NCBI GenBank assembly: GCA_009733575.1
Contig: ML769398.1
Span: forward strand, 186,001-250,000
DNA from: Gymnopus androsaceus JB14
Taxonomy: Eukaryota; Basidiomycota; Agaricomycetes; Agaricales; Omphalotaceae
Reading direction: 5' to 3'
DNA: 64,000 bases
A program made the position numbers and the translations under genes. This document shows, one piece after another, positions 22,133 to 34,185 of this stretch. The notes under the pieces were generated by a model that saw only the letters and a program-made list of their open reading frames with translations, was not told the DNA's origin and ran no database searches. Positions within the stretch are counted from its first letter, which is position 1, and every line of letters starts with the position of its first letter.

Positions 22133-23880
22133 ATGCTTTCGTTGCGAAATTGGATCACATTCTCTTCGATCTGGTGCTTTGGTTCTATCGCGGCGCTCGC
22201 ACAAGCACTCGGTAGTATCACAAGCCTTGAACAAGCTTTCCAGGATGCAAAGATTGTTCCAGATGTTACTTCGAATTTTAATCCTATCGCACTGCTCTCC
22301 GCTGTGTACGTTGACCCGTCTTCGCAGACTGGGGTCATTTTTGGAGCCGGCGCCGTGTTGACCACGAACGGTATGCATTCGCAACCCTTTCCTCCTCTCC
22401 TGAGGTTGCTCAAACCTTGTTCATGCAGAGACTACCAACGAGCCTGAATTTTGGATCACTTACAATGATTCCGCGCTTCGTGAGTCTACCAAAAAAAACC
22501 CCACTGAGATCCCTCATTGAGTTCCACTCATTTAGTACAGGATAAATTCGTTATCGCAATGGTGGACCCTGATGCGCCGACACCCCAGAACAACTCTCTT
22601 GCGCAAATTCGTCACTTCGTTGGAGGAGATTTTATCATTAGTAGCGCGGCGTCGAACGGAACGGCAAGACTCACTAATACCTCAGCAGCGATCGCAGAGT
22701 ATATATCGCCAGGACCACCAGCCGGGTCTGATCCTCATAGGTGCTAACTACTTGCGATATTCAAATTTCAAGGGCAGATTCTGATACTCAATATAGGTAC
22801 ACGATTCTCCTCTTCAAGCAACCGGAGAATTTCAGTGTTGCTGCCTCAACCCTGATCCAACCAAACAGTTCCTTTGAAGGATTTAATATTTCAGCCTTTG
22901 CGTCCTCAGTAGGCTTGGGGAACCCAATTGCTGGTACCTATTTTCTCGAAGGACCAGCGGGCAGTACAGTAACTCCATCGAGCTCAGCTTCAACCTCGGT
23001 TGCTACAGCCATGCCTTCAGCCATCTCGGTCTCGACTGTGAAACAGGCCTTTGGTGAGGCAGGAGTTGTTCCAGACGTCACAACTTCCTTTAGCCCCGTC
23101 GCCCTTTTGGACGTGGCTTATACAAGTGCAAATAGCCCTATCTACGTTAACCCCGGAGGAAATCTTACGACGCCGCGTAAGTTTGAGGCTCGTTTTCCAG
23201 CTTTCTGCGAATTCACCAAGGTTCTATATCCTAGAAACTGAAAATATACCGTCGTTTTGGTTGACATACAATAACGCGTCTTTGGGTTAGTCATTTCATT
23301 TCTAACCTCCCTGATCCCTGTTTATTTTTGAATATCTAGTGAACGAGACCTTCGTACTTGCAATGGTTGACCCAGATGCCCCCACACCGCAGAATAAATC
23401 TCTTGCTCAGATCCGACACCTCATCCTGGGTGATCTGCACTTGGAGGGCTCGGCATCGAGCGGTACTGCCCTACTCGTCAATTCTACTCCTGCTTTGTCA
23501 GACTACATATCTCCTGGCCCACCGAATGGTTCAGACCCCCATCGGTAAGTCTAATACTCGTATCCTACTTCAACATCTCATACTATCTTAAAAGTTACAC
23601 TCTGCTCTTATACGTCCAACCCTCCGGTTTCCAGCAAATAGCCCCTACCTTAGTCAACGCGTCTACACCCATCACAAGCTTCAATCTCACCTCGTTTGTG
23701 GAGGTGGTAGGACTTGGGACGCCGATTGCGGGAACTTTCTTCTTCGAAGGACCGTTCAACGGCTCTACAACTTCTGCTGAGTCTCAGAAGAATGGTGTAA
23801 TGGAGAGAAATATTGGTACTGGATTGAGAGTTGGTGTGGCGATAGTTATTGGTGCGGCTTTGGTGTTGATCATGCTTTAA
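22133..23880 (+). CDS. Secreted protein with two tandem PEBP domains and C-terminal membrane anchor
   Basis: Two phosphatidylethanolamine-binding protein (PEBP) domains fused in one gene. The N-terminus from 22133 has a signal peptide (NWITFSSIWCFGSIAALAQA). Domain 1 contains KFVIAMVDPDAPTPQNNSLA, then IRHF, and GPPAGSDPHRY. Domain 2 contains FVLAMVDPDAPTPQNKSLAQ, IRHL and GPPNGSDPHRY. These are the D-P-D-x-P and G-x-H/D-P-H-R-Y ligand-pocket motifs of the family. One exon (about 22799-23176) runs without a break from the end of domain 1 (IAGTYFLEGPAG) through a Ser/Thr-rich linker into domain 2, so this is one protein and not two neighbours. Intron positions are repeated in both halves, pointing to internal duplication. 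The C-terminus is hydrophobic (VGVAIVIGAALVLIML), fitting a GPI or transmembrane anchor. PEBPs such as yeast Tfs1 inhibit carboxypeptidase Y or bind lipids; the function here is unknown. Confidence 0.82.
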
Positions 23881-24902
23881 TCGTCGTTCAAAGCCTGATG
23901 GACGTCTACATTATTATTTATTTTCTACGCCTCTGTACCTACCGGCGTCCTTAGCCTACATTCGTTTCGTTCTTGCGTGATCGGCGAATCGATTACATAA
24001 CCGGTTCCCAACATTCACATCAATGATCAAATCGAAACGGCGAAAGACGCTCAGCAGCTAAGTATACAACTACCATGACAATTTTCAAAGCTCAACTTGA
24101 AGCGCATGTTGCCATAGGACAACCCTCGCGGATTCAACCACTTTCAATTCTTCCTGCCTTATACGTCATTGAATATAGGCTCTCTCCATTCTCCGGAGGC
24201 GGATTGGACGAATGAGGTGAACATTCTTGACGGGGAACTTGTGAAAGCATAACAAAACGCAAGAGAAGCCAAGTCTCAAAAAATACTTACTGGGCGGGAG
24301 AACAATACAGCTCCACCTACTTACGCTTCAACATTCGAGTCATGCACGGTCTGGATTTTTCGAAGGACGTACGCGGCTTTGATATAGAGTTTTATGATTC
24401 TTCTTTCATCCTTCCGATTATGCCCTCCAGCAACTCTTTGCAATATACCGCTGATGTAGGGCTATACTCATGAAGCATGCGTAATATCGATTTCAGTGCA
24501 CTCCTGTGCCTAGCAGACAAAGTTGCAAATAACTTTATCCTCAATCCACCCTGATTTCTTCGTGTGACGCAACACTTTTGCTTTCTCTTTTCGCTTCAAC
24601 TCCTAGAGCACGCTGCTCATACATGCATACTCGGCATATATTCAGAAAGGCCCCCCAATCGCTGCTCTTCGATTGAGCTCTTTGTTCATTTATTACATGC
24701 CGACTGGAAGTTTGTCCTATTTTACATAAACCGTAGTTAATTCTATCCGGTGATTCTTCTCTTATCACTCAAATATTGCCTCTACATCCGCCTTAATTTG
24801 GCTTCGTGGGCCAGCGCCTTATATATCGGCCTCGTGCATGGTTCGGTATCCTTGTTTCCAGACCACGACCACCTTCTACCTAACTGCTCTGTTCCAACCC
24901 GG
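23881..24902. other. Intergenic region
   Basis: About 1 kb between two plus-strand genes. It holds the 3' region of the PEBP gene and the promoter of the MFS transporter. Nothing else could be supported. Confidence 0.45.
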
Positions 24903-26966
24903 ATGTCTGTCTCGCATGCAGAGGACATTCCTCCTTCAAGAATCAAAGATATCTCGGAGTTCAACAACCTGAGAGTGCATCACCTGCGGGATCTTGAATC
25001 GAATAGAGAGAAGAACAACGAAACAGGAGGGCCGACAGACGGCGGAAGGGACGCTTGGTTGACCATTGCAGGATGGTGCGACTTTTTCTCGTGTTCCTGA
25101 CTCGTCGGTCAGTATGCTCATGACAGCGTAGCTTCATGGTCCAATTCTGTACCGTTGGGTAAGCTCCAAAGTTTGGCCAACATAATGACCCTGTAGTAAT
25201 CTGATCGTTGGATTGTAGGTACTCCAATGCGTTCGGAGTTTATCAAGACATCTACACACGCGATTTTCTTTCCAATAAAAGCCCGTCCGAGATAAGGTTC
25301 TACAATTTTTCGTCCTACTTATGTGCTTTGTTAAATTATGAATGGATGATAGTTGGATTGGAAGTTTTCAATATTTCATGCAATATGCTCCTGGTGTTTT
25401 CGTTGGCCATGCGTTTGATGCAGGGTATTTGTGAGCCTTTCATCTTCATCTTGTTTTCATCCACGCTGAGCTTCTACTCGGTGCAGTCGGCATATGATAG
25501 CTTTAGGATCGTTACTTCAAGTCTTTTCAATCTTCATGCTCTCATTGGCACGTAAAGGGCAGTACTACCAGGTGAATTTCTTCTACAAGTATTGCAACTC
25601 AAGCAGGAGTTTAAATTGTTCTACTTGCTTGGCAGGTTTTCCTAGCTCAAGCAGTCGGGATAGGGCTCGGGCAAGCTTTGCTCTTTATACCCTCGCTTAC
25701 CATCATCTCCCAACACTTTAAGAAGCGGCGTTCCTTCGCTATAGGTGTTGCTGTCACAGTAAGTTTCGTTGAATTCTTCGGAGTCCGTGGATACAGGTAG
25801 CTTATTTCTCAAATGATTTTCAAGGGCGCGTCTGTAGGTGGCATCATTTGGCCGATCTTATTGAACCAACTAGACCAAAAAGCGACACTTGCTAACGCCA
25901 ACCGGGCTACCGGAGCTGTGACGGGAGCTTTGCTGCTTTGTGCGAATATCCTGATGAAGCCTCGACCGGTAGCGAGTAGGGCTGGTGGTGGGGTACATGT
26001 TGGTATCAAGACCGTCTTTCGAGATGCACCATTTATGGTGTCTATCGGCGCGTAAGTTCGATTTCTTCCGAACCACTTTCTATGAAGCTTTATACACGGT
26101 TATAGGGCTTGCTTGGTAGCTTTGGGAATCTTTTTCCCCTGTAAGTGCCATATATTCCTCCAGTTCGAGTGGCACATGCATCTAATCATTCCATGCAGAT
26201 TTCTACCTACAGCTGTACGCAATTGATCAAGCTATCGCTCCTCACCTCGCTTTCTACGCAGTAAGCGTATCTTTGTGACTTGATCTTAATCTGAATCTTG
26301 AACTTTTGTACGCCTCTATTCATAAAGCTTACCATACTTAACGCCGGGAGCATCGTTGGCAGGTTGGTGCCCAATTTCTTTGCGGATCGACTGGGGCCAT
26401 ATAATATGATCATTCCGTGCCTGTCTGTGACTGCGGCGTTACTAGTCGTGGTACTGGCGGTACACTCCTTCGCGGGATTGGTGGTCTTTGCCCTTTTTTA
26501 TGGCCTTACCTCTGGATCATGTAGGCTCTTTCGATTTTTGACCTTACAGATGAACACTCATCAGACCTGAACCAGACATCTCATTGATTCCATCGATTAT
26601 CGGGCAACTCAGTATAAAGTCTGGACAGCCAGGGTAAGCATGCATTATACAACACAGTGGACTGCTTCTCATTATACTCAATCTAGACTCCGCATGGGTT
26701 TCGCTTTCACTAGTGTTGGCTTTTGGATGCTTATTGGGACACCTATTGAAGGCGCCTTGCTGCATCCATCCGGCACTGGTGGATCTCTTGTATGGTCTCC
26801 ATGTATAATATTTAGTGCTGTGCGTCACTCTGCTCTTGATTCATCATGAACACTAATATTTTTTTGCTCCCAGATCTCAGTAGCATGTGGCGCCTTTGGT
26901 ATGCTGGTCTCCCGCATGATGTTTGTCCGAGGAGGCAGGAATGGTGAGAAAGGCCAGCTAATATGA
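24903..26966 (+). CDS. MFS transporter of monocarboxylate-permease (MCT/Mch) type
   Basis: Twelve-helix major facilitator of the monocarboxylate porter family, whose fungal members carry organic acids, riboflavin or metabolites, or are orphan. ATG at 24903 begins a hydrophilic N-terminus ending GGRDAWLTIAG, the typical D-G-G-x-x-A-W motif before helix 1. Splicing then gives CFMVQFCTVGYSNAFGVYQD, then SWIGSFQYFMQYAPGVFVG, MIALGSLLQVFSIFMLSL, GIGLGQALLFIPSLTIISQHF and KKRRSFAIGVAVTGASVGG. The second half reads NAGSIVGRLVPNFFADRLGP and LRMGFAFTSVGFWMLIGTPI, and the stop is at 26966. About ten short introns are needed and no frame break was found. The substrate cannot be told. Confidence 0.82.
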
Positions 26967-27245
26967 TGAAATTCTTGGACTTTGCAAATGTTTGGAAACA
27001 TATTTTGGACACGACTTACGTAGGATACCAACCAAGCAAACTTTGACTGCGTACATGTCTCAATTGAACTCTATGATTTGATTCTGCTGTACCATGTATA
27101 TGTATCATATTAATGTGAATAGACTTTACGAATCCGTTACCCAAATAAGGATCGGTCAAAGCGGGATCTATCATTACTATTTTGGCAAATGATGATTCCG
27201 CATAAATATTGTATATGTACATGTTCTTAGTCTATGTATATAGTA

Positions 27246-29097
27246 CTAAACCTTCCATTTTCTCCAAACAACACTCATTACCAGGGCTAATATAACCGCA
27301 AATACCCAAAACACACGCCCCACCTTTCCGGGGTCTTGACCAGCGAGCGCATTGCGAAGAGGGAGAAAGAGGAGGGAGACGGAAAAGTTGGTTAACCAGT
27401 TAAGCGTTAAAGCTATCGTGGAAAGGGCGGACACGGCCTAGATGTATAAATTAGAAATAGCTGAGAAGCAGGAGGTAGAAAACTCGTACATAGAACGGGG
27501 CAACCTCAGAAATCATAACAAATGGTACAGGCCCAAGACCTATAGCGAAACTCATCACAAAGAACACAATAAACACGGACGACACAGTCGTCCAGGCCGT
27601 GGGACCCGCGCTTGCTGCTGCTCCTGCATGATTTAATGCGAAACCGAGGACGGTGAGGGAGATAATGGCACCGGCGACCGAAAGGAACAATAATTTCTTA
27701 CGGCCGAGTCTCTGTGATGCCAATGAGAAGCTTCAAGACCGAAAAAGAGTAAGGGGCATACCTCAATGAGGAAGATCGGTGGTATGGTCATGAAAACATT
27801 GACAATCGTGATACCTAGACTGACGTATTTTCCTAGCTCAGGGAGCGCCTGAGAGAGTATATTGTTCGAGTAATACAGAACTGCATTGATCCCTAAACGT
27901 AAAGTCAGTTGGGAAGCTGGTAGCAGAACTGAATACGGACCAGAGAACTGTTGCCCAACCATAGCGCAACAAATTATCAGCAAGGGCACACGTACATCGG
28001 CGGGCGCCTTAGACAAAACCTGCCAAGCTGAAAGTGCAGCAGAGTTTGCATGTGGGACAGCAGGATGTGCCTCTGGATCATGTTCCTCCAGGAGGGGCCT
28101 TGAGTCGCCGTTTCCGATCCCGACCCATAGCCGCCTTTCGATCGCTCGGGCATCGTCGCCCGCTCTGAGGCTTTTGGAACGAAGATAAGGCGGACTTTCC
28201 ACCATGGCACCGGTCACGAGTAATTGGATCAAAGCTACCGCGAAGGAGAAGAACAGTACGAAACGCCAGGCATTCGGCCCTGCATCCGGAGAAGAAAAAT
28301 ATACACCAAGGAGCTGAGTAAGGAAGATTCCGAGGACGATGCCTAGTTGCGTTAAAACTCCTATAAAGAATTGAGCACACAAAATGATAGGTTACTGTCT
28401 TTCACTGACCGACCGTGCTGGTAATGTTCTTGGGCGCAATCTCAGCGATATACAATGGCGCTAGGCAGATCCCTATACCTGAGCCCACTCCAACCAGAAA
28501 CCTGAGATACATAAGATTTTACGGAAAGGGGAATGACTATTGTTTCACCTTCCAACACCCAACGAAGCGACGCTTCCACTGAGACCCATAATAGCACTGC
28601 CGAGGACAGTCAAGAAGATACTAATCCGAGCGGTACCCTTTCTGCCATACGATTCCATGAAGACATTTGCTTGAGAACTCCCCAATAGACCCCCAAGGTT
28701 GAACACTGAAGTCACCACGGAAAACGTGAAATCATTGAGTTGAAAGCAAGGAGGGAGTCTGGTTTCAACTAGACTTGGTTGCTTGCAGGTAAGAGAACTA
28801 TTCAGTTGATTGAGCACCGAAATGTGGTAACCGTATCTAGCTTTCGAGTTATTCGCGACAGATGAGTGGTTTACAACACCTGGAGCATTGGCCATGGCAC
28901 CCAGCATCAAGGTGCTCCGTGATATCACCTCGACCTCACTTGGAAAGCCATTTGTTCCTTTCAAGTACGAAGGAATTGTCCAGGTGAGCCCGTGTACCAT
29001 GGCCAATGCTACCGGTGAATTCTACGACGTACTGAAAAGGAATTATCGTGATCCATATTAAAACCGCCCAGCCGTAACGAGAAAGAGATTCAGACAT
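27246..29097 (-). CDS. MFS sugar transporter (GLUT-like, hexose/vacuolar type)
   Basis: Sugar-porter family MFS protein. Start MSESLSRYGWAVLIWITIIP at 29097. A long intron then restores FQYGYHISVLNQ. Further exons give FSVVTSVFNLGGLLGSSQAN, ESYGRKGTARISIF (the G-R-K motif after helix 2), VGVLTQLGIVLGIFLTQLL, GQQFSGPYSV, NAVLYYSNNI, LGRKKLLFLS, and GLGPVPFVMISEVAP, all sugar-porter hallmarks. The C-terminus ends WRKWKV and lacks the usual PETKG motif. The cytoplasmic loop (DARAIERRLWVG, then LLEEHDPE) is longer than in hexose carriers, as in vacuolar Vps73/YBR241C-type proteins. It is divergent from the alpha-amylase gene with 412 bp between starts, suggesting uptake or storage of sugars from starch. 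Confidence 0.83.
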
Positions 29098-29509
29098 TGT
29101 GGTTGCGAGCAGACAGCAAGTTGCTGCGCGCTCCCCGAGCCAGCGCCTAGTTAATTCACGTGGTTGGAATGTGGCGTATCTAGTATGTACTCGTAACTCT
29201 ATCTAGAAGTTTGATTCCTTCTTCGTCTTGTGAACGAGGACACTAAAACTTGCTTTGAAAATGCATCTAAATAGCGATGAAAAATCACAAATTACTTCCG
29301 ATTTTGCCAGCTGACATCGGCACGTCTTGGCACGTCTTGGCCTCCTGTGAAGTTGAAGCTGAAGGCCGGAATTCAAAACGATCTGGCCATCTGCTTCGTC
29401 CCTTTACGCTCGCTGAATAACTGTATCAAAAGTTTCTGCATTCTCGCTCGTTACTAGTCCTTCCTTTTCTTCCTTCCTTTCGTTCAGTCTCGCCCTCCTT
29501 CCATCCCCG
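29098..29509. promoter_or_regulatory. Shared divergent promoter, sugar transporter / alpha-amylase
   Basis: A 412-bp region between the two start codons. It contains a perfect tandem repeat CACGTCTTGG at 29321-29330 and 29331-29340. A C/T-rich tract precedes the amylase start, common in strongly expressed fungal genes. Co-regulation is inferred from the layout only. Confidence 0.5.
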
Positions 29510-31790
29510 ATGTTCACACCATTACTCTGGTCTCTGCTCGCAACATTTCTCTTCTACGATGCCCAGGCTGCTTCCGCTGCTCAATGGCGAGGAAGAAGTA
29601 TTTACCAGTGCGCCATTTGTCACATTTCCCGAAGTTCTTCGTCCTCATACCGTTCTCCAGAGTTATCGTCGACCGTTATGCTCTTCCAAGTGGTTCGGAT
29701 CTTACTCTTTGCGATCCTAGCGAGCAAACATGGTTTGTGTTCGAATGATTTAATTTGGAATGCTCAGCTCATACTCGCCGTAGGTGTGGAGGAACTTGGA
29801 ATACTCTACGGGAGAATTTGGATCACATTCAAAACGTCGGTGCACTTTGAATTCGTTCATTCTAGCATTCACAAGAAACTTCGTAGGCCGGTTTCACGGC
29901 TGTCTGGATATCCCCAGGTATAATTGCAAGCTATACCATCATTATAAAAATCTAATCCTTCCGTATAGTGCAGCAGAATTGGCAAGGTAAACGGACACCT
30001 TACGGTGCGCAAAGGTTTCTTTTTGAATTCGAGTACCAGTAATCTGAAGCCAGTGTTATAGGGGATCCCTACCATGGTTATTGGATCCAGGATTCGACTC
30101 AGCTCAACGAAAGGTTCGGCACTGCTGACGACTTGATGGCACTCAGTGAAGAGATACATCGGCGGGATATGTACTTGATGGTACGGAAGCTTTTCTTTGA
30201 AGAGAAAACACTGACCAACGAATTTCTATAGGTAGACGTTGTCGTAAACGATGTCATGGCGCTCAGTACTGACCCAGACTACTCGATTTATATGTTCAAA
30301 GACTCTGTATGTACGCCACGATGCCCTTGCCCTCCCTCTAACCTGTATACTACAGTCCTATTATCACTCATACTGTCCAGTCGACTATTCCAACACAACA
30401 TCTGAACAAATTTGCTGGCTGGGCGATTTCAATGTTACATTACCCGATCTCGACACAACTAATCCTACTGTGATTTCCGGCTACTCTTCGTGGATTTCCG
30501 AGCTCGTTTCTACTTATCGGATCGATGGTCTGAGGATAGATGCGGCGAAACATGTCGATCCAGCCTTTTGGCCAGCATTCTGCGGAGCTGCTGACGTCTT
30601 TTGCATTGGTGAAGTTTTCGGAGGATTGGACGTGGAGGATTGTGCGGAATGGCAAGGAGATGTCTTGGATAGTGTGCTTAACTATCCGATGTATACCGCC
30701 CTCACTCAAGCATTTCAAATCCCGGGTCCTCTGAACATCTCAGCGCTGACTGATACTTTGAGTCAGTCCAAACAGCTTTACAAAGACACGACAGTGCTGG
30801 GTAATTTTTTGGAGAACCAGGATCTACCGCGTTGGGCTGCAGGTAGCGTGGATGTGCAGACTCTCTAGTGCGTGCTATTTCATTCTTCATTCACCCATGC
30901 TTTGTTGACTTATAAGAGTTATATTCCATTAGCAACGCCATGACGTTCAACTTCATGTCAGACGGAATTCCCATCTGCTATTATGGGCAGGAGATGGGGT
31001 TTCGTGGAGCTGGCGATCCTGTGAGTTGAACCATCTGGTCGTGTACGGCTGATTCTTACTTTTCTCCTTCCCCGCTCTCCTTATCTCCTCGGAATCTCCG
31101 TCATTAATATCCGTCAACCTTCCAAATCTTATTGGACACATTCTGCTTTGAAACGCTAAAACCTCTGGCATCTTATGTAGCTCAATCGAGAACCTCTCTG
31201 GACGTCCAACTACACGATCACACCTACCTATCAATTCATCCAACAGCTGAACCAGTTTCGAAACTACCTTGTCAACTCGACAGCGAACATTTCTACGCCG
31301 TGGACGACTGCAGAGACGCAGGTACTGACTACGAGTCAGTATGGCATTGCGTTTATGAAGGGTGATGTGATCACTATACTCACTAATATTGGATCACCAG
31401 TGAGTATTTCCGTGGTCTCCTTAATATTCTTAATTTCACTGGCCATCTTCAGCCTCAAAATAACACACATATTGCTGTCCAAACACCCTACGAACGTAAC
31501 ACTGCTCTCACCAACGTTCTCACATGCGAACAATGGGTCGTAGGCTCACAGGCTTTGTTGAAATGCAATACACTCTAGGTGGCGAGGTAGTGATCTTGCA
31601 TCCAAGCACCCTGCTCGTCGATAACATATCGCCTGTATGCTCGGGCCAGGTCATCACCTCTCAAGGTGCCACAATCGGTTCTACGGCGTCTAACTCTGCT
31701 TTGAGTTTACTGAAAAGTAACTCGAGACTGAGCTTGTGGGCATTGGTGGGATTCATGTCAGCGGGTTTAGGTTCGGCATTGTGGTCATAG
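29510..31790 (+). CDS. Secreted GH13 alpha-amylase with anchor-like tail, apparent frame break near the 3' end
   Basis: Glycoside hydrolase family 13 alpha-amylase that cuts internal alpha-1,4 bonds of starch outside the cell. Signal peptide [20 protein letters not shown]. After many short introns the order is [41 protein letters not shown], then the conserved regions: I DVVVND (D codon 30250-30252), [11 protein letters not shown] (nucleophile D codon 30539-30541), III GEVF (acid/base E codon 30611-30613) and IV FLENQD (D codon 30821-30823). The catalytic Asp/Glu/Asp are kept. The conserved His after N in region I is Asp, and the His before D in region IV is Gln (30818-30820). The domain C frame ends at a TAG at 31576-31578. 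The expected continuation ([18 protein letters not shown], then a hydrophobic tail [18 protein letters not shown]) lies one frame away, so a base appears lost near 31548-31553. Confidence 0.85.
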
Positions 31791-32169
31791 TTGTCAATTC
31801 TGTTTTTACCCTCCCTCTGGATTGTGTTCTCCCAACGCTCTCCCCTACTTGGTTATCACCACCTCACATTCATTATCGATGTTTTCGTGTATACTTATGC
31901 TTCAGTTGTTTTGTTTATAATCAAACCAAGCTTCATCCGTTCTCGTGCACATTCAATCAATCCGGACTAAAATCCGATTTTCGGTTCCCGGTATCTACTT
32001 CGATCGAGTCAAGTTGCGTCAAATAGTTTTTATGGTAATGTACTCAAGTATAAATACGAATTTCTAGTGGATTCATTCTCTATGTGAAGAACACCTTCAA
32101 CTTGCCTCTTTCTTTCCAGCATCCATCCTTACACTCTGCTGGGCGTCTATTTTCTTCTTTCTCTCGACC
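31791..32169. other. Intergenic region
   Basis: About 380 bp between two plus-strand genes, comprising the 3' region of the amylase and the promoter of the acyltransferase. A T/C-rich tract precedes the ATG. Nothing else seen. Confidence 0.45.
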
Positions 32170-33799
32170 ATGATTGTACCGGTTGAGCTGGATTTCAAGA
32201 GCATCACTTCGGGATCACCACAGCAAGATGTAGATGTCGCCAACTATGACCTCTGGATGACTTTCGTGAGTACTTTTCCCTTGGTTAACCGTTTGATCCT
32301 GACTTGCCTAAAGATAAAGAATGTACACGACATTCCGGAAGCTCTAAACATCGACAAGTTCAAGCTGGCGCTATCAAAGGCATTGGCAATCTATCGACAT
32401 GCTTGCGGTCGCCTGTCGAAGGACATGAATGGAGATGGAATGCTTCTCTGGAAGGTCAGTGCCCGTACCAAATAGTCTGCTTCTACCAACTTTTTAACGA
32501 TTAGATACGCCTCACGGACTCGCCGATACCAGTGGAAATCGTCCATCTGGACCATCTTCCACAATTCACGGACTCTGTAATCCAAGACGATCTCTTGTTA
32601 TTCCTCCCTGACATGAATTCTAATATTGTTAACGCCGACCAACCTCTGCTTGGCCTCAAACTTCACATATCAACACAGAGAACAATCATTGGGGTAGCAT
32701 GGCACCATACACTAGGTATCACTTATTTATCCTGCTTAAAGACTCTGTAAGTTTAATGCCTTCCTAGGTGACGCGGCTACTTTTCTGCGTTTCATGATTA
32801 CACTTTCTGGGTGCTACCAAGACTATGGTCCAGATCACATTTCACCACCATCCTTCCACAAACATCGCTTCCCAAACCCTTCTCCAACTGACATACCCGA
32901 ATGGCTTCCTCACATGTCACACCTTGCACACACGTATCCTGCATCTGAAATCGGTGCCAAGTATACTGAGGGGAATGAAGTGGTTCATCCTATTCGAGTA
33001 ATTGTTCGACGGTCTGACGCAGAAGTTTTGCGTCGGAAGGTGCAAGCTATGCAGGATTCGAACTCCCAGCTCAAGATTTCTATTCATGACTGTCTTGCGG
33101 CCTGCTTCATCACTGCTATAAACAGTATACAGACAAATGCTGTCCGAAGGTTCACCAACGTTGCTGGCGTACGCTTTTTTATATTCCCATTGAACAAAAA
33201 TTCACTTTATCTCGCAGTTCAGGCAAATCGAAGCTGAGTGGAACGAACCGAACGTTGCAGGAAACTCAATATACATCGTGAATATGTATACATTCAATGC
33301 TCTTGATTATTTTTCAACTCGAATGTGCAGATCTCCACCGAATTTGACCCGAATCATCTTCTAGATCTTGGCTATATATCTGCCAAGATACGAGAAACAC
33401 TTGGAGCAGCTCGTAGGCCTGGATTCATTGCGAGCTACGTATCAGTTGCAGGGCACCTAATGATGCTCGCCGCTGACAAGGAGGAGCACTTTTTCTTTGG
33501 TTCTGATCATAATACGCTATCGATGAACTCCAACGCGGTGTACGTGTTACCATTTTCACGAGGGCACTCGTTCTTAATTATCCCCTTGCAGGCTCGATTG
33601 GCAAGCAGTCAGCTTTGGATCTCCTTCTGCTCGATTTTTCACTTCTGGAATCACACGGTTCTATCTCAGGGTGTATCCTGCCAACCCTACTTCGGATTCT
33701 GGTAAGGGTGATGCTTTGGACATTACTTTTGGAGCTCCTACGAGTATGAGACAAGGAATAATTGAACACCTGGGCCCCGAATTTCTGGTTGTAGAATAG
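32170..33799 (+). CDS. BAHD-type acyltransferase (transferase family)
   Basis: Acyl-CoA-dependent O- or N-acyltransferase of the BAHD/trichothecene acetyltransferase fold. Start MIVPVELDFKSI at 32170. The family's N-terminal half includes NYDLWMTF and FKLALSKALAIYRHACGRL. The catalytic HxxxD is HHTLGD, created by splicing near 32715-32767. Later exons give NVAGFRQIEAEWNEPNVAGN and RPGFIASYVSVAGHLMML, and the region matching the DFGWG motif reads DWQAVSFGSPSARF, as in many fungal members. The last residues are EFLVVE and the stop is at 33799. Introns are short and no frame break was found. The acceptor molecule is unknown. It may act on a secondary metabolite, but no other biosynthetic gene is adjacent. 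Confidence 0.8.
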
Positions 33800-34185
33800 T
33801 AAAGTCAAATGCATGATGTGAACTAGCGCCCTTGATTCTCTATTCTTTGCGTCGATGAACCCTGGTACGGATCCTCTAGATCTCGTCTACTGCCTATACT
33901 TTTGCTCAGATTCCTTCCACTTATTCAAGTACATGTTCCATACACAGGAAAAGTGATTAGCAGGTTGAAGATAATGATACTAGTATCCACAAACAACAAC
34001 ACCGTTCAAAAAATCCTCAAGTCTTGCAGGCAACTTCTTTCGAATGTGTACCACTCGCCTTGTCTCGTTCAATCGTGACTTCTACCCGTCAATCCCATCT
34101 TCAATCACACTACTCAAGGGGAGCAAATGTGGCAAATGATCTAAATAGTATTCAAACTTCAGTGAGGATAGGATGCATGAAGTCG
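33800..34185. other. Convergent intergenic region
   Basis: Space between the acyltransferase and the small minus-strand gene. No supported coding frame; the last exon of the cysteine-rich gene may extend into it. Confidence 0.4.

Noticed and set aside
22133..23880. Two separate neighbouring PEBP genes
   Set aside because: One exon runs unbroken from the end of domain 1 through the linker into domain 2, and there is no stop, promoter or signal peptide between them.
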